This document shows, piece by piece, positions 17,511 to 26,297 of a stretch of 64,000 nucleotides of DNA. This DNA is from Candidatus Thorarchaeota archaeon (lineage in GTDB: Archaea; Asgardarchaeota; Thorarchaeia; Thorarchaeales; Thorarchaeaceae). The position numbers were made by a program, and so were the translations under genes. The stretch's first letter is position 1; each line of letters opens with the position of its first letter. Where the stretch lies: NCBI GenBank assembly GCA_016933575.1, contig JAFGAR010000151.1, positions 1-64,000 on the forward strand, in the 5' to 3' direction. Under the pieces are notes generated by a model. It worked only from the letters and a program-made list of their open reading frames with translations, was not told where the DNA came from and searched no databases.

Positions 17511-18671
17511 TCATCTCCCCAGAACGTGAACAATCGCAGTGGCACCTGTGCCACCAATATTCACTGCAAGCGCTTTCTCAGCACCATCAACTTGTCGTTT
17601 TTCAGCATCGCCACGGAGCTGCAAAGCAAGTTCTACAACCTGTGCAACTCCTGTTGCACCTACAGGGTGGCCTCTTGCCTTGAGACCGCCTGAGGTATTA
17701 ACAGGGAATTTTCCACCAATCTCTGTGATACCTTCCTCCAGTGCCTTGCCGCCTTTTCCTTTCTCAGCAATACCTACGTCTTCAGTGAGCATAATCTCTC
17801 CAATTGAGAAACTGTCGTGAAGCTCAAGAACATCAATATCGTTGAGAGTCAAACCTGCTTCTTTCAAGGAATATTTGGTCGCAGACACTACCGAGCTCAT
17901 TGTTGTGATTGATTTTCTATCATGAAGGGCAAGAGTGTCGCTACGTTGGTCTGATGCTTCGATAAATACAGGTGTATCAGTATACTTCCTGGCAAGTTCT
18001 TCTCGACAGACTACTAAACCTGCTGCACCATCCGTCACTGGAGATGAGTGAAGTACTCTTAGAGGATCTGCAAGAAATCCTGATCTCATGACAACATCAA
18101 GCGGAACAGGACTCTGGAACTGCGCCCATGGATTATGTGCTGCATTCTTATGATTCTTCACAGTTGGCAACGCAAGATGTTCTTCTGTTGTACCATACTC
18201 GTACATATGCCGTCTCGCCATGAATGCATACAATGCTGGGAATGTAGCTCCGAACATGCCTTCCCATTCCCAATCACTTGCCACTGAAATTGTGTTCATA
18301 GCTTCGGTCTGGTTGACATCGCTCATCTTTTCACTGCCCAGAACGAGCATGACATCGTGCTCTCCTGATTTGATAGCCATGTAAGCTTGCCTGATAGCGG
18401 CACCACCACTTGCACAAGCAGCTTCAACACTATATGCTGGAATATCACCAAGTCCACCCATGTCCACTGCTAGGGCACCTAGATGTTCTTGACCAGTGAA
18501 TCTTCCTGCGCTCATATTCCCCACTACCATCCCATCAATATCAGAGCCTGGAACTCCTGCATCAAATATGGCGTACATTCCTGCCTCGAGGGTGATGTCT
18601 CTTAGATTCTTGTCCCAAAGTTCTCCGAACTTGCTCATGCCTACTCCTACTATTGCAACTCTATTTACCAT
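17511..18671 (-). CDS. Acetyl-CoA C-acetyltransferase (thiolase)
   Basis: A 386-residue archaeal thiolase that condenses two acetyl-CoA into acetoacetyl-CoA, the first step of the mevalonate pathway. The nucleophilic cysteine is Cys86 in VEAACASGG; LELHDSFSIGE and GGLKARGHPVGATG (catalytic histidine) lie near residues 285 and 340. It belongs to the sterol-carrier-like archaeal branch, and the gene arrangement with HMG-CoA synthase and DUF35 makes the assignment firm. Twelve bases separate it from the HMG-CoA synthase stop. Confidence 0.93.
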   Translation of the reverse strand: MVNRVAIVGVGMSKFGELWDKNLRDITLEAGMYAIFDAGVPGSDIDGMVVGNMSAGRFTGQEHLGALAVDMGGLGDIPAYSVEAACASGGAAIRQAYMAIKSGEHDVMLVLGSEKMSDVNQTEAMNTISVASDWEWEGMFGATFPALYAFMARRHMYEYGTTEEHLALPTVKNHKNAAHNPWAQFQSPVPLDVVMRSGFLADPLRVLHSSPVTDGAAGLVVCREELARKYTDTPVFIEASDQRSDTLALHDRKSITTMSSVVSATKYSLKEAGLTLNDIDVLELHDSFSIGEIMLTEDVGIAEKGKGGKALEEGITEIGGKFPVNTSGGLKARGHPVGATGVAQVVELALQLRGDAEKRQVDGAEKALAVNIGGTGATAIVHVLGR

Positions 18672-18683
18672 TGTAAAACCTCC

Positions 18684-19727
18684 TCACCCAAGTGCTTTGA
18701 TTTTTCGTCTATATTTCGCATATGTTGCATAATCCACATACGTCTTTCGTGCAATATAATCATCGACAGTAGGTACTTCACCTCTACTGTCCTCAATGGC
18801 ATCCTCTACTTTTATTGAGAATGCATCACTTCCAGCTCCAGAACCATATGCAACCATGAATATTTTGGAGCCTGGTTTTGCAATATCTAGTATTCTTGCA
18901 AGACCAATCATCGCTGATCCTGAATAGGTGTTGCCAATTTGGCGAACGACCAGACTGTCTTCCAATTTCTCTTTTGGTACTCCAATCTGTTTACCCATAG
19001 TCACTGGAAACTTACCATTAGGCATATGGAAAACGAAGTAATCATAATCATCCACAGTTGTGTTTGTCTTCTTGAAGAGTGAAGCTGCTCCTTCTCCAAC
19101 ATGACGGAAGTATGCAGGTTCTCCAGTAAATCTTGCACCATGGCTTGGAAAGTCCTCACCTTCACGTCTCCAGAAATCAGGAGTATCTGTTGTGAATGAT
19201 ACTGTTTCTTCTATTGTTGCAAGAGTATTTTCCGTACCAATTAGATATGCAGCTCCACCTGCTGCCGCTGAATACTCAAGAGCATCACCAGGTCTTCCCT
19301 GTGCAGTATCAGCTCCAATTGCCAGTCCTATCTTGATCATCTTTGAAGTGACAAGTCCCATAGCAGCCTGCATTGCAGCAGTTCCTGCTTTGCACGCAAA
19401 TTCAAAGTCTGCACATGTAATATCATGAGAGCATCCAATAGCCTCGGAAACGATGGTTCCTGTGGGTTTGACGGCATACGGATGCGATTCTGAACCGATG
19501 TACACAGCTTCAATGTCTAGTGGATCAATATTTGACATCTTGATTGCATTTCTTGCTGCTTCCACAGAAATAGTAGCTACATCCTCATCAGGTCCTGGAA
19601 CTGACTTTTCAAATACACCAAGACCTGGACCAATTTTGTCCCCGTCTTCACCCCAGAGTTCTGCAATGTCTGAGGTTTTTATCCGATACCGTGGGACATA
19701 AACACCATATCCAACAATGCCAACCAT
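18684..19727 (-). CDS. Hydroxymethylglutaryl-CoA synthase
   Basis: A 347-residue archaeal HMG-CoA synthase that adds acetyl-CoA to acetoacetyl-CoA for isoprenoid lipid synthesis. The catalytic cysteine is Cys112 in [12 protein letters not shown]; later family motifs include [20 protein letters not shown] and [14 protein letters not shown] start at ATG 19727 ([15 protein letters not shown]), with GGAG nine bases upstream. A longer frame begins at 19751 but runs through the ribosome-binding site. First gene of the operon with thiolase and DUF35; the three products are known to form one complex in archaea. Confidence 0.95.
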   Translation of the reverse strand: MVGIVGYGVYVPRYRIKTSDIAELWGEDGDKIGPGLGVFEKSVPGPDEDVATISVEAARNAIKMSNIDPLDIEAVYIGSESHPYAVKPTGTIVSEAIGCSHDITCADFEFACKAGTAAMQAAMGLVTSKMIKIGLAIGADTAQGRPGDALEYSAAAGGAAYLIGTENTLATIEETVSFTTDTPDFWRREGEDFPSHGARFTGEPAYFRHVGEGAASLFKKTNTTVDDYDYFVFHMPNGKFPVTMGKQIGVPKEKLEDSLVVRQIGNTYSGSAMIGLARILDIAKPGSKIFMVAYGSGAGSDAFSIKVEDAIEDSRGEVPTVDDYIARKTYVDYATYAKYRRKIKALG

Positions 19728-20015
19728 AGCAATTCTCTCCATATATAACAAATCGGTGAACGTCGAATTGCGCTACGTCATTATTTTATGGGTCGGCTTT
19801 CAACGGTCTTATGAACGTTGTGCTATCGCCGCCGAAAATAAAACGACTTTCACCGATGCTTACCTTATTCTTTCGTATGATGCCGACGAAATTGAAGCTG
19901 GCTCCTACTATTTATTACTAGTGATGCTACAACGTATCATGCTGATATTAAGTTCGCATACTGCCGAAATATGCTGCGTGAATTAAGACTATAAGGCGTA
20001 AAAGTAAGAATAATC
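19728..20015. promoter_or_regulatory. Divergent promoter region of the mevalonate operon
   Basis: This 288-bp gap separates the minus-strand HMG-CoA synthase operon from the plus-strand ThiS-like gene. Reading toward HMG-CoA synthase, a TATA-like CATAAAATAATG lies at about 19779-19790, some 50-60 bp before the start. Short open frames cross the gap on both strands but have neither good starts nor protein-like composition. I see no tRNA or terminator here. Confidence 0.4.
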
Positions 20016-20222
20016 TTGGTGGTAGAGTTGTCCGATACCATAAGAGAGAAACAGATCCAGAGAATTATCGTCACTGAAACAAAGACAGTCGCTGAGCTAT
20101 TAGTCGAACTGAATCTCTCCTCAGACCATGTTGTTCTAGTTGATGGAAAACGAGTTCCATTGACCTTCCAGATACAAGAGAATGACAGTGTTGTTGTACT
20201 ACCGCTCATCGCTGGGGGCTAA
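20016..20222 (+). CDS. ThiS/MoaD-like ubiquitin-fold protein
   Basis: A 68-residue beta-grasp protein ending in IAGG, the di-glycine tail that is adenylated and thiocarboxylated or conjugated in ThiS, MoaD and archaeal SAMP proteins. The pattern fits the fold: TVAELLVELNLSSDHVVLVDG is the helix plus strand of ThiS-type proteins, and DSVVVLPLIAGG is the final strand and tail. The start is TTG 20016 or GTG 20019. Its last 24 bases overlap the 3' end of the convergent asparagine-synthetase-like gene. It may act as sulfur carrier for thiamine, molybdopterin or tRNA thiolation; no E1 gene is in the window. Confidence 0.8.
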   Translation: MVVELSDTIREKQIQRIIVTETKTVAELLVELNLSSDHVVLVDGKRVPLTFQIQENDSVVVLPLIAGG

Positions 20223-21680
20223 CGAGTCCAATCTCTCTCGAAGTTTTAGAGTAGGTTCAAAATCCATCTTCAATTCTCCAAGCTTTCCACCTATTGGTAT
20301 GTCCAGTTTTGAGGCGATTGTATCAAGAACTACCTGTACAAGTCGAGTCTTCTGTTTCTTTCCAGCATATGTTTCTCCCTCAACGTTGTTGGATACTGTT
20401 GTAGCAAGTAATTTTGATATCCCTGAGCTATACTGAGTAGCCCGCTTGGGTACCTTGGTCAGTTCCCTAGGAAGTCCAAGGCTCATGGCTAGTTCTCTGA
20501 ATATTATTTTCCTACTTGGAGTCATTCCTGGATTGATCTTGAATCTGGCTGGTATGGATAGTGCTGTTCTAACAAAACTGGGTTGTAAGAACGGAAAGAA
20601 AATGTCCAATCCATTAAATGCAACTGCACGTGCATCCCGTTGAAGATTGTTCTCATGGGTGATTCTTATCTCGTTTCTAAGAGATGATTCAAGAACTTCT
20701 GGACCTGATTCTTTGAAGATTCTCTCATGTTTGGCATATCCTGCAAATAGTTCGTCTGGACCTTGCCCTGATACAGCCAGCTGGTACCCTCTTATTCTGG
20801 CTTCCCTTGCAGCCAAAAAGAAAGGCAATGCAATCTCTACATGCATACGTTCACTTGTTTCTATTGCATAGATAACCTCAGGTAGTGTATGCCAGATGGT
20901 GTTCTCATCAATCTCAACAAGAACATGTTCTATTCCTAATAATTCAGCAGCCCTCGTTGATGCGATAGTATCGTGTGAGTCTCTGCATAGAGCTGTGACA
21001 AGTAATGTTTTGGAGCAATATTTCGTAGTCTGATATGCAGCTAAGGAACTATCGATTCCTCCAGAAAAAAGAACTGCACATCTCTTTATATTCTTCAGCT
21101 CTTGAAAAGATTCGTTAAGCAGACTTGCGAGTTTATCGATTTCTCTCTGCTTATCGAAGTTGTGTACGACATGGGGCTTATCAGAAGCATAGACTTTAAC
21201 ATTCTCTCTACCGGATGAATCGATAGAAAGTACCTGTCCTGGAAGTAGTGGTTGAATCATTTCACTAGATATCTTCCATAGGTTCTTTTTCTCTGAGGAA
21301 AAGGCGTACCCAGTATCGATTCGTGCTATATAGAGACCTTTTGTTCCATCAGATGACCTAAATGCTCTAAGCCCATCAGTGCTTATTTCAAGAACCAGTA
21401 GATTGAATGCAGTTACATCCTTGACAATCTCATCGAAACTGCACTCTCTCACCTTTGGTGTCTGCTCAATAACAAGAAGACTTGATGGCTTCGATTGTAC
21501 ATATACCTGATCTGGCCAGAGTTCTCGAACTGCTATGAATGCTGAACTCGACCCGCTATCAAATATGAACTTGTAAATCGTTTCAGTGCCCCTGTGAGCA
21601 ATAAGTCGGGACATCCTAGTCACGAGTCTTTCTGGTTCTTGTTGACTATTATATAGGAAGAGACCCGTGATTCCAGACAT
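20199..21680 (-). CDS. Asparagine synthetase-like protein lacking glutaminase Cys
   Basis: About 493 residues with an N-terminal class II glutaminase-like domain and a C-terminal ATP-pyrophosphatase synthetase domain. The protein starts MSGITGLF where active enzymes have MCGITG, so the catalytic N-terminal cysteine is serine; the following HRGPD segment is HRGTE. The synthetase part is intact: VLFSGGIDSSLAAYQT (P-loop SGGxDS, about 205), GQGPDELFAGYAKH and a long helical tail. It may use free ammonia or adenylate a substrate other than aspartate. ATG 21680 is the natural start; a TTG three codons upstream is less likely. Convergent overlap with the ThiS-like gene is unusual. Confidence 0.82.
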   Translation of the reverse strand: MSGITGLFLYNSQQEPERLVTRMSRLIAHRGTETIYKFIFDSGSSSAFIAVRELWPDQVYVQSKPSSLLVIEQTPKVRECSFDEIVKDVTAFNLLVLEISTDGLRAFRSSDGTKGLYIARIDTGYAFSSEKKNLWKISSEMIQPLLPGQVLSIDSSGRENVKVYASDKPHVVHNFDKQREIDKLASLLNESFQELKNIKRCAVLFSGGIDSSLAAYQTTKYCSKTLLVTALCRDSHDTIASTRAAELLGIEHVLVEIDENTIWHTLPEVIYAIETSERMHVEIALPFFLAAREARIRGYQLAVSGQGPDELFAGYAKHERIFKESGPEVLESSLRNEIRITHENNLQRDARAVAFNGLDIFFPFLQPSFVRTALSIPARFKINPGMTPSRKIIFRELAMSLGLPRELTKVPKRATQYSSGISKLLATTVSNNVEGETYAGKKQKTRLVQVVLDTIASKLDIPIGGKLGELKMDFEPTLKLRERLDSLAPSDER

Positions 21681-21763
21681 CTTTACCAAGAATCCTCTGA
21701 GTATTCATCAGTCATGAAACGCCCGAAGTATTACTGCACGCGAGGATTCTGTTACGTTCCAGA

Positions 21764-22180
21764 TTAACTTGTCTTTACTTTTTCCAGATTGACGTGCTTT
21801 ACTCCAGTGATCGTGTTCAATCGTTGGTTGAGTGCACTCACTTCCACGTTTAATTGTCCTGGAGTGAAATAGCATTCGTAGAAACATTGGTCTGCTGCTT
21901 GGCAGATTCCGCTAGTAAATAGTATATCTTCTAGACCGACTTCCATGAATACCATAGTGAGTTCTTCGAGAAAGCTCTTGCTGAGTTTATCGATTACAAG
22001 TCTTAGATACATAACGTGATCGCTGTCAACTGGATACAATTTTACATTGCCATCTTTCATGATGAGAATAGTCAACCCATAAGGCTGTCCTATTCTATCC
22101 ACAAACTCTGATGGAAGTGTGATTGTATCACCCTTCATAATTTTTAGAACTCTTGCCTGTGTCATGTCACCCTTGCTCAA
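21764..22180 (-). CDS. AbrB/SpoVT-like DNA-binding regulator
   Basis: A 138-residue protein whose first 50 residues look like a swapped-hairpin AbrB domain (RVLKIMKGDTITLPSEFVDR). The C-terminal two thirds are unrecognised and contain three cysteines in CQAADQCFYEC (about residues 93-103), which could bind a metal or react to redox state. The start is TTG 22180, backed by GGAGG nine bases upstream; an internal ATG at 22165 has poor spacing. It lies upstream of the asparagine-synthetase-like gene on the same strand and might regulate it, but that is only positional. Confidence 0.65.
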   Translation of the reverse strand: MSKGDMTQARVLKIMKGDTITLPSEFVDRIGQPYGLTILIMKDGNVKLYPVDSDHVMYLRLVIDKLSKSFLEELTMVFMEVGLEDILFTSGICQAADQCFYECYFTPGQLNVEVSALNQRLNTITGVKHVNLEKVKTS

Positions 22181-22252
22181 ATGTACCTTCCTCCGGACAT
22201 TCAGTAGGGGTCTGTACAGCTTTCATTATATCTCTTGTGGGCGCACGGAAAA

Positions 22253-23833
22253 TTAGCGGTTTCCGCCAAACCATCGACGGATTTTGGTTAAAGCTTCCAT
22301 TTCTGGCTTTTCTACAACTCGAAGATGCCATTTCACCTTCTCAATAGCGTCAAATTCTAGAAAAGCAACCTCTCCTTCTGATCGTATTTTCTCCATTTCT
22401 TGAAGTTTCCCGGTTAACCATGCTTTTCTGGATACTGGCATTCTTGCTGTTGCTTGGTCAAAGAGCGATGGATGAAGATCGAATATTAGCGCACTCTCTC
22501 GCATATACTCCATGACTCCCTCCTGAAGCGCTTGACTGATTTTCTCTCTATCTGTGTAGAATGAAGCTGCAACTGACATATTAGGGAATTTCTCTGGGAT
22601 GTTAAGAGCGAATTTGAAGGAACGTTCAAATTTAGAAAGGTGTGTCGCTGCATCAAGGAATAGAATGGTCTTAGGTTTTCCTTCAAACTGGTCTTCGGAG
22701 ATATCGATGTTCGAACGATGGAGTTCTTCCTCCCTTTCTATAACTGTTTCTAGTAACTGTTTTGTCACAGGTGGGAGATCTTCATCCAATATTCCTTCTA
22801 TCTCTTCGTATGAAAGCTCCGTATCTTCATAATCCTCTTTAGTGTCACCTTTCTTCTTCTGTTCGTCTTTCTTTCTTGGACGTCTTTGTGGAGGAATATA
22901 CCCAATCTCGTCTACTACATGTTTTAGCACTAATGGAAGAAATAGGTCATAGAGGGTATTTCTAGTTTCAATGATTAGAAGTACTGGCTTGAAGGAGTTT
23001 ATAGCCTCGACAATTCCTGCACTGAAGTCTTCAGAATCATCAAAGAACTTTCGAAGATTTTCCTCAGAATAACCTCTCTTTACTCTATCTGTCCAGTCTT
23101 GGTAGACATCCTTAATCTCTTGCTTTCTACGATCCTTCACTAGTGAGATAAATTTACCAAAATACTTCACTCCACGAGATACAGCTGTTGTGGGACTGAC
23201 GAAGACCGACATCAATCCAACTGCCTCGCCTGCATAATCACTTGCCTCAGCACTTCTGATTTTACCCATGACCTCATCTGTAAGTGAAGGTGGTCCTAGC
23301 TTCTCCTCAAGGACTTCAATCATGCCTGCAAAGTCTTCAAAAGCAGCATCTCCAGGTCCTACTTCTTCTCCAACAATTGAGGCATCAGATAATACTTCAG
23401 CAAATATATTGGGTCTCTTAATTAGCCAATTTAACGGTATTTTGAGGGACGGATATTCGTGAAGCCAATCTCTCTCAGAATCCTTTGAGCCGAAATAGAA
23501 CTTGGTTGCATCAGGGAAGAGACCTTCGAAGATCTCCATGAATTGATCAAAGCCCTGTCTTGTGCTAAGCCCCATTTCTCCCTTTTCCATAGCATCGACA
23601 ACGAGTAGAAGTCCAGTTTCCTTCTTTATTGCCATCTTAGCCATTGTAAGCATGACCTGTTTTGGAGAGAGATAGAGTAGATTACTCTCTACGTACGGTT
23701 TATCATAGAACGAGAATAATCCAAGACGTTTCCAAGTGTTTTTGGATAGAGATGTATTGGCAAGGTGTGAAAACCATTCATACCCTCGCTTGTATCTTGG
23801 TATTGAATCTTCGTCTATATGAACGGTTGCCAT
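22253..23833 (-). CDS. Uncharacterised 526-residue protein
   Basis: I do not recognise this family. The sequence is soluble and mixed alpha/beta, with three hydrophobic strands that each end in an acidic residue: GLLLVVDAM, PVLLIIETR and KTILFLDAA. This resembles a nucleotide-binding core, but no Walker A motif is visible. A highly charged linker (about 340-380, rich in K, R, E and D) splits it into two parts. I start at ATG 23833 (MATVHIDED) with AGGTGA upstream; the frame also opens at 23938 but that overlaps the preceding gene. It follows the secreted toroid-protein gene on the same strand, 76 bases away. Confidence 0.7.
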   Translation of the reverse strand: MATVHIDEDSIPRYKRGYEWFSHLANTSLSKNTWKRLGLFSFYDKPYVESNLLYLSPKQVMLTMAKMAIKKETGLLLVVDAMEKGEMGLSTRQGFDQFMEIFEGLFPDATKFYFGSKDSERDWLHEYPSLKIPLNWLIKRPNIFAEVLSDASIVGEEVGPGDAAFEDFAGMIEVLEEKLGPPSLTDEVMGKIRSAEASDYAGEAVGLMSVFVSPTTAVSRGVKYFGKFISLVKDRRKQEIKDVYQDWTDRVKRGYSEENLRKFFDDSEDFSAGIVEAINSFKPVLLIIETRNTLYDLFLPLVLKHVVDEIGYIPPQRRPRKKDEQKKKGDTKEDYEDTELSYEEIEGILDEDLPPVTKQLLETVIEREEELHRSNIDISEDQFEGKPKTILFLDAATHLSKFERSFKFALNIPEKFPNMSVAASFYTDREKISQALQEGVMEYMRESALIFDLHPSLFDQATARMPVSRKAWLTGKLQEMEKIRSEGEVAFLEFDAIEKVKWHLRVVEKPEMEALTKIRRWFGGNR

Positions 23834-23909
23834 GAAATCACCTAGTTGGGGGATAATTATGCCCTTGTAGGGAGTCTTGAGTGGGATAGGAGATAAAGGT
23901 TTGTCTCTA

Positions 23910-25118
23910 TCAGTCCTGTCTGACACCCAAAATAGCAAACACGAGAGCTACTACTATGATACCAACAACCACGAAGAGTCGCCAATCTAGTACGACACCA
24001 CCTGGTGTGTTCGGATCGATTGTTGAACCGAGAATGCTAACTGCGCTTCCAAACAAGTTTAGCATCTCACATGCTCGGCCAGAATTGACCAAGTTACCTT
24101 CAACCAAATTAGGTAACTGACCAAATGAACCATCCTTAGCTTGGCAGTTCATTATGAAGTTTATCACAGCAGATTCGTTGACTGGAGTTAATGCATCAGC
24201 CATATCTAGGACTTTTAGTGCATAGTACGTGCTGGTAAAGTTTGGATCTCCAGTAGCATTTCCTTCCTCAAATCCTCCAATATACTCTACCAAGTCAGCT
24301 TCATCCACCTGTCTAGCTTGTATCCATGCAAGTGCTGCTTGCAGATCTGGTACTGTGGTCATTGATTGACTTGGCAGAGTAGCAAATGCCATTATTCCTG
24401 CTGCAGTTGGAGTCACTCCCGGTGTAACTGAATTTGGATTGAGCTTGAAGGCATCTCCTACTCGACAACTCTCTATCCATTCCATGGTCTTTGTTTCATT
24501 TGCGAGCCAATCCCAAGCATTCAATTCTTCATCATATTCGTCTAGTAACTGAATTATTGTAAGAGCTTGGTAAGTTGAAACAATATCTGGATTTTCTCCG
24601 GTCGTTGAACAGAATCCACCACTGGTTGTCTGAGTCTTATTGACAAATACAAGAATAGCAGTTGTATTGACATCTATAGTCAATATATCTGGGTAGTCTG
24701 CTTGAGCTTTAAGCATGAGAAGAAGCTCAATGCCCATAAGTGTCATCGCATTTGAAACCGGACCAAGTAGGTACTCACTGATTCCACCATATCTCTTCTT
24801 GTCTAGATCATTTCCAGCAACATTTGATGTCCATTGACGATCTATAAGTGCCTCTAATACATCAGTCAGATTGACCGGTGGAGGTCGATTGTTCAAGATC
24901 TCTAGTGAATCAAGAGCGAGTATGGCTCCATACGTTGCATCAACTCGGACAACGTCATCGCTCGGAGGGCTATATCCTCCTCTCTCAACATCGAATCTTC
25001 CACTAATATATGTCGTCAGTGATTCTGCTCTGGTTGCCGCTGCGGCTGGTTGCGCAGTAAACGCGATCAATACAATCATGAACGCAATTGCTATGGTAAC
25101 TACCTTGACCCTTCTCAT
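23910..25118 (-). CDS. Secreted prenyltransferase-like alpha-toroid protein
   Basis: A 402-residue extracytoplasmic protein, anchored at its C-terminus. Residues about 1-28 form a signal peptide (IAIAFMIVLIAFTAQPAAAA) and about 378-398 a transmembrane helix (LFVVVGIIVVALVFAILG). Between them are repeats typical of alpha/alpha toroids of the prenyltransferase/squalene cyclase group, such as GGYSPPSDD with VDATYGAILALDSLEIL, and STYYALKVLDM followed by CQAKDGSFGQ. No cyclase DxDD motif is seen, so a binding or adhesive role is more likely than catalysis. A TATA-like GATTATATC lies about 35-40 bases upstream. Confidence 0.75.
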   Translation of the reverse strand: MRRVKVVTIAIAFMIVLIAFTAQPAAAATRAESLTTYISGRFDVERGGYSPPSDDVVRVDATYGAILALDSLEILNNRPPPVNLTDVLEALIDRQWTSNVAGNDLDKKRYGGISEYLLGPVSNAMTLMGIELLLMLKAQADYPDILTIDVNTTAILVFVNKTQTTSGGFCSTTGENPDIVSTYQALTIIQLLDEYDEELNAWDWLANETKTMEWIESCRVGDAFKLNPNSVTPGVTPTAAGIMAFATLPSQSMTTVPDLQAALAWIQARQVDEADLVEYIGGFEEGNATGDPNFTSTYYALKVLDMADALTPVNESAVINFIMNCQAKDGSFGQLPNLVEGNLVNSGRACEMLNLFGSAVSILGSTIDPNTPGGVVLDWRLFVVVGIIVVALVFAILGVRQD

Positions 25119-25268
25119 AATGACATCCCGGTCAACATTGATGCCGCTGATATAATCGATTCAGCGTGTGGAGCATCGGATTTTGGCTGTGTTATTAACG
25201 TTTCCCCATCTCAAAGGATGTACTATGTGAAATCCACATGGAGTATCTGATTGAGAGGAATAACAATT

Positions 25269-26222
25269 CTATGCGTATCCTATAGGTCCTCTCTGGATTT
25301 TTCGAATGTATGAATATGCTGAATCTGCAGCAATCGCTCCATGACCCACAGCTACTGCTATCTGTTTCATTGATTCTACCACATCACCAGCTGCGAAGAC
25401 TCCAGTAATGCTAGTGGCCTGTTTTGCGTTCACAATAATCTCGCCCCGCTCGTTGGTTTCTACACCGATGCTTTTAGCAAGAGCACTCTCTGGTCTAGAA
25501 CCAAGAGCAATGAATGTTCCATCAGTCGTGAGACTTCTCTGCTCTCCAGTCTTGACATTCTCCAAGATCATCTCATTGACGAGATTGTTTCCCTTGATTT
25601 CCTTCACAACAGAATCCCAAATGATCTCAACATTTGAATTGAAGAGATAATCTTGTACTACTTTCTCAGCCCGAAGTTCATCTCGCCTGTGTATCAAATA
25701 GACCTTCCCAGTCACCTCTGCGAGATAGAGTGCTTCAGTGACTGCAGTATTGCCGCCTCCTACTACAGCTACAGTCTTATCCCGAAAGAGTGGACCATCG
25801 CAAGTTGCACAGAATGAAACACCTCTCCCTGTGAATTCCTCTTCACCCGGAACTCCAAGATGTTTATGGCCTCCACCTGTGGCAATTATTATCGCTTTTG
25901 CCCTGTAGACTCCACGTCGCGTGTCTAAGAGAAAATCACCATTATCCCCTTCTCTCTGAATACTTCTCACATCTGTAATCTCTTTGATAATGGCTCCACA
26001 CTTCTTCACTTGTTCTTTCATCTTTGTAGCTAGATCTATACCAACTATGAACGTGTAGCCTGGATAGTTCTCGATTCCTGGACTTGTAGCTTGAGCGCCT
26101 CCTAGAACTTTGGATTCGAGTAGTAGTGTCTTCAGTCCATATCTAGCCCCATAGATAGCGGCTGTCATTCCTGCTGGTCCGCCACCGATGATTACGAGTT
26201 CCCAATCCAAGTCTTCGCTCAA
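25269..26222 (-). CDS. trxB: Thioredoxin reductase
   Basis: A 317-residue FAD/NAD(P)H-dependent thioredoxin reductase. The FAD-binding motif is VIIGGGPAGMTAAIYGARYG at the N-terminus, the redox-active pair is FCATCDGPLF, the NADPH motif is VAVVGGGNTAVTEALYLA, and the C-terminal GVFAAGDVVES closes the FAD site. The start is TTG 26222 with GGAG eight bases upstream; the open frame continues to 26297 but its extra 25 residues are charged and non-homologous. It maintains reduced thioredoxin or protein disulfide reductases in the cytoplasm. The BioD-like gene lies upstream on the same strand. Confidence 0.93.
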   Translation of the reverse strand: MSEDLDWELVIIGGGPAGMTAAIYGARYGLKTLLLESKVLGGAQATSPGIENYPGYTFIVGIDLATKMKEQVKKCGAIIKEITDVRSIQREGDNGDFLLDTRRGVYRAKAIIIATGGGHKHLGVPGEEEFTGRGVSFCATCDGPLFRDKTVAVVGGGNTAVTEALYLAEVTGKVYLIHRRDELRAEKVVQDYLFNSNVEIIWDSVVKEIKGNNLVNEMILENVKTGEQRSLTTDGTFIALGSRPESALAKSIGVETNERGEIIVNAKQATSITGVFAAGDVVESMKQIAVAVGHGAIAADSAYSYIRKIQRGPIGYA

Positions 26223-26297
26223 TCTGTTTTCTCCTTTTCTGTGTACATCTTTGCTAGGTCGTTGTCTATTGCTTAATCTTTCTTTCCTGTGCGGCAA

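Noticed and set aside
19717..19986. 89-codon ORF across the mevalonate promoter
   Set aside because: It overlaps the HMG-CoA synthase start and its TATA region, and has no protein-like pattern.
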